A program made the translations under genes and the position numbers. Below are positions 1 through 4,829 of a DNA stretch of 5,019 nucleotides, one piece after another; positions within the stretch are counted from its first letter, which is position 1; every line of letters starts with the position of its first letter. Source of the stretch: Pleurocapsa sp. MO_226.B13 (lineage in GTDB: Bacteria; Cyanobacteriota; Cyanobacteriia; Cyanobacteriales; Xenococcaceae). The notes under the pieces are model-generated. The model had not been told where the DNA came from, did not search any database, and was given only the letters and a program-made list of their open reading frames with translations. The DNA is taken from the NCBI GenBank assembly GCA_030064795.1, contig JASJEI010000511.1:1-5019 (forward strand). The letters run 5' to 3'.

Positions 1-339
1 TATACATACTGTGAGTTTAATAACTGACTATCTCCCGTTCTCCAACTCAAACTGGTAAAGTAACTCTACTCTTTACCGCATCTTCTAGCTCTACATAAAA
101 ACTAATGAACTATAGACTTCGTAGTGGACTGACACAGCTAATTTGAGGCATTAGAATTGTCTCTCGTTTATCCTCAAAGCGACGAGGACAAGTCCCCATC
201 GCATACGGGGGCAAAGGCGCGAAGGCAAGGACATGGCTTTTGAGGTTCCCTCAAAAGTTTAAATTGTCCGCGCAAAGAGAGTTATTTGTTTGGCGTTGTT
301 CAGTTGAATCTATTGAACTATTTAAGGTTTGTCATTCCA
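1..339. other. Non-coding left flank, no gene supported
   Basis: No reading frame with a credible start, ribosome binding site or recognisable protein similarity is seen on either strand. The part from about 181 to 290 is richer in G+C than its surroundings. A plus-strand frame without stops runs from about 145 to 350 but has no ATG and no recognisable motif, so I do not call it. The stretch beginning near 121 reads like the edge of a dispersed repeat or of an insertion element, but no matching second end can be shown inside the window. Confidence 0.5.
235..259 (+). terminator. Stem-loop, possible weak terminator
   Basis: CTTTTGAGG (237-245) and CCTCAAAAG (249-257) are perfectly complementary around a 3-nt loop, and G-T wobbles could extend the stem by two pairs. 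On the plus strand the stem is followed by TTTAAATT, a short and imperfect U tract. It could end transcription coming from the left, but no gene to the left is visible, so its role is open. Confidence 0.35.
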
Positions 340-416
340 GTAGGTTGGGTTAAACAAGCACGCGCAACCCTTCCATAGCTTATGGATGTTGGGTTTCGTA
401 CCTCAACCCCACCTAC
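340..416. repeat. 77-bp cruciform-type dispersed repeat (MITE-like)
   Basis: The ends are inverted repeats: GTAGGTTGGGTT at 340-351 faces AACCCCACCTAC at 405-416, 12 bp with one mismatch. Inside, AACCC (366-370) pairs with GGGTT (391-395), and TCCATA (372-377) pairs with TATGGA (381-386) around a 3-nt loop, so the element can fold into one long nested hairpin. From general knowledge, closely similar 'GTAGGTTGGGTT...AACCCAACCTAC' palindromic elements lie between genes in many cyanobacterial genomes. It contains no open frame. It resembles a miniature transposable element or REP-like repeat, but no target-site duplication is obvious. Confidence 0.7.
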
Positions 417-467
417 ATTTTTTTAATACGATCTATCTAGCTAAATCATGAGAAATGGTATGATCTA

Positions 468-475
468 GCGATCGC
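468..475. repeat. HIP1 octamer
   Basis: GCGATCGC, the highly iterated palindrome typical of cyanobacterial genomes. This is one of six copies in the window and one of three outside genes. It supports the cyanobacterial assignment. Confidence 0.9.
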
Positions 476-494
476 GTCTAATTCCAGCTATCAG

Positions 495-537
495 CAAGGC
501 TAATATAGCCTTGATGAAAATTAATTCTTGAGAATTA
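495..537. repeat. Two tandem short hairpins
   Basis: CAAGGCTA (495-502) pairs with TAGCCTTG (506-513) around a 3-nt loop. Eight bases later TAATTCT (522-528) faces AGAATTA (531-537) across 2 nt. Both arms are perfect. They are not followed by a T tract, so a terminator is unlikely. They may be protein-binding dyads or repeat debris. Confidence 0.4.
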
Positions 538-723
538 GCTTCAGAGAATAAATATTTTCAGTTAAACCAAAAAAGAGAATTATTGACTAAAGTTGATTGC
601 CTCGAAATAAACAACCTTAGCTATCAATATTACAGTCAAGAAAGCGACGATAATTTTAGTCTAAAGGCGATGGAAAAGTAGTAGGTGTACCAATTGCTAC
701 TAAAAGTGAAAATAGTGATTGTG

Positions 724-1005
724 CTACTCTTCGGTGGCGTTAGATTCTTCTCTTGAGACTGCCAAGGAAGATGATTCTCCTTGTATAGCCTCATAAGTAC
801 TCGACCATTTTCTTCTCAATAGAGGCGATCGAGAAAACTCTGCTCCCCAACTAACATTCCTGGTAGTCATCACGCTATCCATTAATTCAAATGTTGCATC
901 CTTGGCTTTGCCTAACATTTGATCAGTTTGTTGACGGAATTTTTGAGATCGTTCATATGACCTAATAGGGAGAGTTTGAATTTTGTGGTTATTTTCATTT
1001 TCTCC
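724..1005 (-). pseudogene. Transposase N-terminal remnant (decayed IS element)
   Basis: The minus-strand frame is open from 1005 (a stop sits at 1006-1008) down to a TAG at 724-726, about 93 codons, with the first ATG at 916-918. Its core, from about 936 down to 781, has the pattern LGKAKDATFELMD, then TTRN, then RSPLLRRKWSSTYEAIQ. From memory this matches the start of a common cyanobacterial DDE transposase family, in which 'LGNAKDA.FEL.DA' is followed by 'LS.SP.FRR.W.S.YEALQDG'. After the YEAIQ segment the similarity stops. The last 18 residues (GESSSLAVS...) are Ser/Glu-rich and unlike a transposase, and the catalytic domain is absent. I read it as the 5' end of an insertion-sequence gene cut off near 780. 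The family name rests on recall, not on a search. A short unrelated ORF of 64 codons is the alternative. Confidence 0.45.
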
Positions 1006-1009
1006 CTAT
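965..1009. repeat. 9-bp inverted repeat
   Basis: ATAGGGAGA (965-973) and TCTCCCTAT (1001-1009) are perfect inverted copies 27 nt apart. They sit at the 5' side of the transposase remnant and directly abut the next repeat. They may be part of a degraded element end. Confidence 0.4.
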
Positions 1010-1055
1010 ATGCGAAGCCCTAAAGGATTCGCTTCGCATCACGGTATCCTTTAGG
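1010..1055. repeat. Interleaved double inverted repeat (pseudoknot topology)
   Basis: Arm A ATGCGAAGC (1010-1018) is the inverse of GCTTCGCAT (1031-1039). Arm B CCTAAAGGAT (1019-1028) is the inverse of ATCCTTTAGG (1046-1055). All pairs are perfect, and the order A-B-A'-B' is interleaved, so the two stems cannot be nested. Short GCGAAGC/CCTAAAGGA-type repeats are, from general knowledge, frequent between cyanobacterial genes. It lies in a non-coding stretch behind a transposase remnant and is probably a dispersed repeat unit. Confidence 0.55.
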
Positions 1056-1333
1056 ACTTGCTCTTCTTTCTCCTTCTGTTTTCTGCTCTCATCATTTAGT
1101 TAGTCTAAACTACAGTTATAATTATTTTTGTTTCGACGGCACGGTATGGCAATCAAAAAAACGCGATCGCCAAATATACCCAATACTTCTCGGCGATCAA
1201 AGTTCATAGAGATTTGAAGTTCTAGGCAAGTAGGAAAGTGAGGAGTTCGGGTAGGTTGAGAACTGTTTGCCAAAAACCAATTCCCTTATTTTCCTAAGCT
1301 CGACAATTTATTTTTAACCTTCCTACTAAATTG
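1056..1333. other. Gene-free spacer upstream of the sigma operon
   Basis: No gene is seen. The first part (1056-1090) is a pyrimidine-rich run on the plus strand. A 23-codon ATG frame at 1146-1217 has no ribosome binding site and no recognisable similarity. A HIP1 octamer lies at 1163-1170. No tRNA or other structured RNA was recognised by eye. Confidence 0.5.
1163..1170. repeat. HIP1 octamer
   Basis: GCGATCGC in the spacer before the sigma gene, one of six copies in the window. Confidence 0.9.
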
Positions 1334-1416
1334 TTTAGCTAAATTGAATCCAAATTGAGCGTTGTTACGTATATAAATTCAGTAACAACTAGCCAAAATT
1401 ACTCATGAGTTATAAA
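1334..1416 (+). promoter_or_regulatory. Candidate promoter/operator region of the sigma-factor operon
   Basis: Within 145 bp before the sigma gene there are several short dyads and -10-like boxes. TTTAGCTAAA (1334-1343) is a perfect palindrome. GTTGTTAC (1361-1368) and GTAACAAC (1382-1389) form a perfect inverted repeat whose half-sites start 21 bp apart, with TATAAAT (1372-1378) between them. ACTCATGAGT (1401-1410) is a perfect palindrome that abuts TATAAA (1411-1416). Neither TATAAA has a good -35 box 16-18 bp upstream, so a -10-only (activator-dependent) promoter or an ECF-type promoter is possible. The function is inferred from position and symmetry only. Confidence 0.4.
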
Positions 1417-1478
1417 CCTGATTACAGAAAGCCTCAGTTGAGAACGAGTACCAGTGTGAATTTTAATCTTAAGAGAGT

Positions 1479-2084
1479 GTGATTATAAAACCCGATAACT
1501 CATTCAAGATGAATAGTGCTAATACTAGCGAGATCAATGATGAAGAGGTTTTTACTGCATTTACCAGAGGAGATGTATCTGCTTTAGGGAAATTATACGA
1601 TCGCTATGGATTGTTAGTTTATCGTTTGATTTATCGAATGTTAAACAACTCCCAAGAAGCAGAAGACTTAACTCAAGAGATTTTTCTCAATCTGCAAGTA
1701 AGTGCGAAATTCGATCCTCAGCGGAGTTCGTTTTATACCTATCTAATGATGTTAACGCGATCGCGAGTTATAGATCGTCTGCGTTCCAAACGTTCCAAAC
1801 GACGTTTTTGGCAAAATACCAGCAAATTAAAAGACACTATTGAACAGCAAAAATCCGATAGTCCTATGGAGATAGTTTCGATCGAGGAAAGATCGACTAT
1901 TGTCAGAAATGCCCTGCAAAATTTATCTGACAATCAGCGTCAAATCTTAGAACTTTCCTATTATGAGGGATTGAGTCAATCAGAAATCGCCAAACGCTTA
2001 AATATTCCTCTAGGTACAGTTAAAACCCATAGTCGTCGAGGACTATTACAACTAAGAAAAAATTTACACAATTTAGTTAATTAG
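1479..2084 (+). CDS. ECF-type (group 3) RNA polymerase sigma-70 factor
   Basis: An alternative sigma factor that binds core RNA polymerase and directs it to a small set of promoters. In the 201-residue protein, region 2 covers about residues 34-105. It includes the core-binding helix AEDLTQEIFLNL (61-72) and the -10-recognition part ending in the basic stretch RLRSKRSKRR (100-109). A polar linker follows, then region 4 at about 145-195 with its helix-turn-helix SQSEIAKRLNIPLGTVKTHS (166-185), which reads the -35 element. Regions 1 and 3 are absent, as is usual for ECF factors. The protein has no cysteine. The start is uncertain: the GTG at 1479 follows an in-frame stop at 1470-1472 and has AAGAGAG almost touching it, while the ATG at 1509 would give 191 residues but has no Shine-Dalgarno. 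Both keep all domains. The anti-sigma gene begins 2 nt after its stop. The assignment is firm, but the ECF subgroup and target regulon are unknown. Confidence 0.93.
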   Translation: MIIKPDNSFKMNSANTSEINDEEVFTAFTRGDVSALGKLYDRYGLLVYRLIYRMLNNSQEAEDLTQEIFLNLQVSAKFDPQRSSFYTYLMMLTRSRVIDRLRSKRSKRRFWQNTSKLKDTIEQQKSDSPMEIVSIEERSTIVRNALQNLSDNQRQILELSYYEGLSQSEIAKRLNIPLGTVKTHSRRGLLQLRKNLHNLVN

Positions 2085-2086
2085 AG

Positions 2087-2818
2087 ATGACCAACAATCC
2101 TCAATCATACAATTTAGAAGAAATCTTGGCAGGATATGTTTTGGGAGATCTTGATGAAGCAGAACTTGCCTGGCTTAATCAGCAATTGGCAGCTAATCCG
2201 AAACTTAAACAACAAATCACTCAATTAGAATCGACTCTGAGTTTTATGTCCTATGGTTTGCCAGAAGATGTCCCCAAAAATGATTTACGCAGTCAGATTT
2301 TAGCTCAAGCAGAACCTCAATCCAAACCCATTAAATATCGTTGGGGTTGGATCGTTAGTACTGTTACCGCAGTAGGTGCTTTGTGGTTAGGGATTAATAA
2401 TTTTAGTCTGCGTCAACAAATAGCTTTTAGAGACAATCGACTACAACAACAGCAAGAATTAATTAGTTTACTGCGTCAACCAAATAATCGCTTGGTAGCT
2501 TTGCAGGGAAACAACGATGTTGTTAAGGCATCGGGAAGTTTATTCATCTCGCCAGAAAGTAATAAAGCGATCTTGGCTTTACAAAATCTCAAACCATTAT
2601 CGGGAAAGCAAGTATATCGCTTGTGGGCGATATCCCAAGATAAAAAGATTGGTTGCGCCAATTTTACCCCCAATGCTGAGGGGAAAGTACATCTGGAATT
2701 ATCTTCGGATGATGCTTTGTTCGGTGCTAGTTCGGTTTTAATCACAATTGAACCAGAAGCAGATACAGATAAACCTTTGGGAAGTGAGTTTCTAACTGGC
2801 TCTTATTCAGCAATTTAA
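2087..2818 (+). CDS. RskA-like membrane-anchored anti-sigma factor
   Basis: Predicted to bind and inactivate the sigma factor encoded immediately upstream. The 243-residue protein starts with a cytoplasmic domain (about 1-75) carrying LAGYVLGDLDEAELAWLNQQL (partly quoted as residues 14-31), the N-terminal helix pattern typical of anti-sigma-K factors. One membrane helix follows at about 84-103 (WGWIVSTVTAVGALWLGI), then a Gln-rich, probably coiled-coil stretch (105-130). The C-terminal RskA domain is at about 145-240, with GKQVYRLWAI (173-182) and the closing LGSEFLTG (231-238). With a single helix and the N-terminus inside, this domain would face the periplasm or thylakoid lumen and could be the sensor. 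There is no HxxxCxxC zinc motif, and the only cysteine is C190. The ATG lies 2 nt after the sigma stop codon with no clear Shine-Dalgarno, which points to translational coupling. Function is by family; the signal is unknown. Confidence 0.87.
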   Translation: MTNNPQSYNLEEILAGYVLGDLDEAELAWLNQQLAANPKLKQQITQLESTLSFMSYGLPEDVPKNDLRSQILAQAEPQSKPIKYRWGWIVSTVTAVGALWLGINNFSLRQQIAFRDNRLQQQQELISLLRQPNNRLVALQGNNDVVKASGSLFISPESNKAILALQNLKPLSGKQVYRLWAISQDKKIGCANFTPNAEGKVHLELSSDDALFGASSVLITIEPEADTDKPLGSEFLTGSYSAI

Positions 2819-2841
2819 TTATCGTTCGTCAAGTATCTATT

Positions 2842-4125
2842 ATGAAATCCGATCTTCGGGTGGTTATTGTGGGGGCGGGTTTTGCGGGTTTACAAACGGC
2901 TCAATCTTTAGCAAATAGTAGAGTAGAAGTTCTTTTAATCGATCGCCATAACTATCACACCTTTATTCCCTTACTCTATCAAGTCGCCACAGCCCAATTA
3001 GCCCCAGAACAAGTTACCGTACCGATTCGCACTTTACTCCGTAAGGCTGACAACCTTAACTTTCTCCAAGCTGAGGTTCTAAATATCGACTTGGTAGCCA
3101 AAGAAATAAAAACCGATCGCAATACTCTTACATATGACTATTTAGTTTTAGCCACTGGTAGCAGAAGTCGATTTTTTAATGTTCCTGGTGCAGACGAATA
3201 TGCTTTTAGATTAAAAACTCTTAACCAAGCAATTAAATTACGCAATCATCTGTTGAACTGTTTTGAACGAGCTAATCTCGTCTCAGACTATGCCCAACGA
3301 GAGCAACTATTAACGATCGCCATTGTGGGCGGAGGTGCTACTGGTGTGGAATTGGCTGGCTCTTTAGTCGAGTTGATTAATAATTCTCTCCAAAAAGATT
3401 TTCCTCAACTCAATCCACAACAAGTCAAGCTACTGCTGGTGCAAAAAAGCGATCGCCTTTTTACTGAGTTCCCCAAATCATTAGGAGACTATACTGCCAA
3501 AAAACTCAGACGCTTGGGAGTAAAAGTAATGCTAGGTTCTAAAGTGTCTGCTGTTTCTGCTGCTGGTTTAGAGCTTGATGATGGCACGCGAATTAGAGCT
3601 TCTACGGTTATTTGGGCTGTAGGGGTTCAAGGAGCAATTCCCAAATGTTTCCCCTTCCCCGCCACGGGAAAACAAAGACAAATTAATGTCTCCCCTACTC
3701 TACAACTAGCAAACTATCCCGACGTTTTGGCGATCGGCGATCTGGCAAATATTCCTACTCATCATCAGCCTTTATCTGGGGTAGCACCAGAAGCTTTACA
3801 ACAGGGAGTCTATGTCGCTCGTGCTATTAGACAACAACTACAAGGCAAAAGAATAAAACCCTTTCGCTACTTCAATAAAGGCAGGTTAGCAATTATTGGC
3901 TGTTATTCAGGAATTGGCGAAATTGCTGGAGTGAAACTGCGAGGCTTTTTACCTTGGTTTCTTTGGTTAGTAGTTCATGTCGTCTATTTTCCTAACTGGC
4001 GCAACCGCCTGATGATTTTTCTGACTTGGCTACATAACTATCTGACTGGCGATCGCCCCGTGCGTTTGATTTTATCATCCCCGCGATCGACTTCCATCAA
4101 GCCAAAAGTTGCCTCTAGAGATTAA
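2842..4125 (+). CDS. Type II NAD(P)H dehydrogenase (NDH-2 family, FAD-dependent)
   Basis: Transfers electrons from NADH or NADPH to quinone through FAD at the membrane surface without pumping protons. At 427 residues it has the usual family length. The FAD-binding Rossmann motif is GAGFAG (11-16), with D34 closing the second strand. The ATG segment follows (104-106), then the NAD(P)-binding motif GGGATG (163-168) with E170 just after it, and the second FAD motif VLAIGD (295-300). APEALQQG (315-322) corresponds to the quinone-site AQxAxQ motif, with Pro in place of the first Gln. The C-terminus holds a hydrophobic segment GFLPWFLWLVVHVVYFP (368-384) followed by NWRNRLMIF and TGDRPVRLI, the membrane-attachment tail seen in cyanobacterial NDH-2 proteins. 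It could belong to the NdbA/NdbB/NdbC set, but I cannot assign which. It starts 23 nt after the anti-sigma gene without a recognisable Shine-Dalgarno. Other members of the FAD oxidoreductase superfamily are less likely given the tail. Confidence 0.92.
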   Translation: MKSDLRVVIVGAGFAGLQTAQSLANSRVEVLLIDRHNYHTFIPLLYQVATAQLAPEQVTVPIRTLLRKADNLNFLQAEVLNIDLVAKEIKTDRNTLTYDYLVLATGSRSRFFNVPGADEYAFRLKTLNQAIKLRNHLLNCFERANLVSDYAQREQLLTIAIVGGGATGVELAGSLVELINNSLQKDFPQLNPQQVKLLLVQKSDRLFTEFPKSLGDYTAKKLRRLGVKVMLGSKVSAVSAAGLELDDGTRIRASTVIWAVGVQGAIPKCFPFPATGKQRQINVSPTLQLANYPDVLAIGDLANIPTHHQPLSGVAPEALQQGVYVARAIRQQLQGKRIKPFRYFNKGRLAIIGCYSGIGEIAGVKLRGFLPWFLWLVVHVVYFPNWRNRLMIFLTWLHNYLTGDRPVRLILSSPRSTSIKPKVASRD

Positions 4126-4166
4126 CAGCCAATAACTTTTTAACGTTTATCGATCTTTAATTATCC

Positions 4167-4172
4167 AGGAGA
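4167..4172 (+). promoter_or_regulatory. Strong Shine-Dalgarno for the DoxX gene
   Basis: AGGAGA lies 7 nt before the ATG at 4180. It is the only strong ribosome binding site in this gene set. It fixes the start of the DoxX gene and suggests that this gene is translated independently of, and perhaps more strongly than, the three genes before it. Confidence 0.75.
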
Positions 4173-4179
4173 TTTATCC

Positions 4180-4617
4180 ATGCAAACTAATTCTATTGTC
4201 AGCAACAAGTTCCCAACCTATGCCTTGCTAAGTTTACGTATTCTTTTAGTATTAATTTTTCTCTATCACGGAATCCCTAAAGCAATATTTTGGTCAATGG
4301 CAACTGAAAAATTTGTCGGCTTTGGACTACCTGGTTTTCTGGGCCCTATTACTGGAATTGTGGAAGTAATTTGTAGTGTTTTGCTTTTATTTGGTCGTTT
4401 TTGGCGCGTTACTAATTTAGTCCTGCTGTTTATTATTGCTGGTGCGCTGGTGACAGTTCAAATTCCTGGCTTTATTGCCGATGCTTCTAAAGTAGCGGGC
4501 TTAGAAAGAGATTTGTTAATTCTCGTCGGACATATAACTCTACTCGCTTTCAATCCTAAAGGTATCTCATCAAAAGATAAGCAAGCGTATTCTGAGATAT
4601 CCGCACAAAAGCAATAG
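4180..4617 (+). CDS. DoxX-family integral membrane protein
   Basis: A small polytopic membrane protein of the DoxX family, 145 residues, the usual length. Four hydrophobic helices are visible: about 13-31 (YALLSLRILLVLIFLYHGI), 52-72 (GFLGPITGIVEVICSVLLLF), 76-95 (RVTNLVLLFIIAGALVTVQI) and 108-125. The family signature is seen in LRILLVLIFLYHGIPKAIFW (19-38), matching the R...F..HG..K pattern at the end of helix 1, and in the GxxE-like GIVEV (59-63) of helix 2. The tail (128-145) is polar and charged. The only cysteine is C65, so there is no CxxC redox pair. Established knowledge: in Mycobacterium tuberculosis DoxX tethers superoxide dismutase and a thiosulfate sulfurtransferase in a membrane oxidoreductase complex, and related proteins are subunits of quinone-linked enzymes in archaea. 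Its position 54 nt after NDH-2 suggests a role with that enzyme; this is inference. Confidence 0.9.
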   Translation: MQTNSIVSNKFPTYALLSLRILLVLIFLYHGIPKAIFWSMATEKFVGFGLPGFLGPITGIVEVICSVLLLFGRFWRVTNLVLLFIIAGALVTVQIPGFIADASKVAGLERDLLILVGHITLLAFNPKGISSKDKQAYSEISAQKQ

Positions 4618-4625
4618 AAATAGGC

Positions 4626-4633
4626 GCGATCGC
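4626..4633. repeat. HIP1 octamer
   Basis: GCGATCGC just downstream of the DoxX stop codon, extended to the 10-bp palindrome CGCGATCGCG (4625-4634). One of six HIP1 copies in the window. Confidence 0.9.
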
Positions 4634-4673
4634 GGTAGGTAAGCTAAGAGGAAATACAAAAATCAACGCTACA

Positions 4674-4690
4674 CGCTCGAATACCGAGCG
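4674..4690. repeat. Short GC-rich hairpin
   Basis: CGCTCG (4674-4679) pairs perfectly with CGAGCG (4685-4690) around AATAC. No T tract follows, so on its own it is not a standard terminator. It lies 57 nt after the DoxX stop codon and 17 nt before a longer palindrome, so it may stabilise the 3' end of the transcript. Confidence 0.4.
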
Positions 4691-4707
4691 GTTAAATCGT
4701 TAAACCC

Positions 4708-4737
4708 TGTAGAGACGTAATATATTACGTCTCTACA
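4708..4737. repeat. Perfect 30-bp palindrome, dispersed repeat and possible terminator
   Basis: TGTAGAGACGTAATA (4708-4722) is followed without a gap by its exact inverse (4723-4737). 'TGTAGAGACGT...ACGTCTCTACA' palindromes are, from general knowledge, abundant between cyanobacterial genes. On the plus strand the sequence ATCGATTTTTT follows, so the hairpin could also act as an intrinsic terminator for the sigma-to-DoxX operon, although the T run starts several bases after the stem and the centre is A+T-rich. Repeat identity is more certain than terminator activity. Confidence 0.7.
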
Positions 4738-4829
4738 ATCGATTTTTTGGGACTTTTTGGTAAAAAGATAATTGGGAGGATTATAATTTGCCCACCCTAC
4801 TACTCTGTCAATAATTAATTGATGGGTTG

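Larger units (their letters stand above)
417..723. other. Gene-free spacer with small hairpins and possible decayed coding DNA
   Basis: No intact gene is seen. The stretch holds a HIP1 octamer and two short hairpins (495-513 and 522-537). From 532 a plus-strand frame of about 48 codons is open to a stop near 676. A one-base shift at about 666 would carry it on to a stop at 738-740. No start codon, ribosome binding site or recognisable domain supports it, so it is at best a gene relic. Confidence 0.4.

Noticed and set aside
123..158. Inverted similarity to 4882-4917 (24 of 36 positions, sharing TTTGAGG), which would make a pair of element ends around the whole operon
   Set aside because: An ungapped match of this quality between two AT-rich stretches is expected by chance somewhere in 5 kb compared with itself. 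No target duplication or other mobile-element evidence supports it.
145..350. Plus-strand stop-free frame of about 66 codons in a G+C-richer patch
   Set aside because: It has no start codon, no ribosome binding site and no recognisable motif, and it runs into a dispersed repeat. A frame of this length can occur by chance among six frames.
1146..1217. Small ATG frame of 23 codons upstream of the sigma operon
   Set aside because: No ribosome binding site, no similarity recognised, and it contains a HIP1 site. The length is within chance.
1739..1933. Minus-strand ORF inside the sigma gene
   Set aside because: It is the antisense shadow of a well-supported sigma-70 coding region, with no own start signals.
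2476..2745. Overlapping ORFs on both strands inside the anti-sigma gene
   Set aside because: They overlap the RskA domain, whose frame has clear family similarity. The alternative translations have no recognisable features.
4104..4140. AAAAGTT / AACTTTT inverted repeat at the end of the NDH-2 gene as a terminator
   Set aside because: The stem is 7 bp, has only one G-C pair and a 23-nt loop, so it is too weak to end transcription before the DoxX gene.
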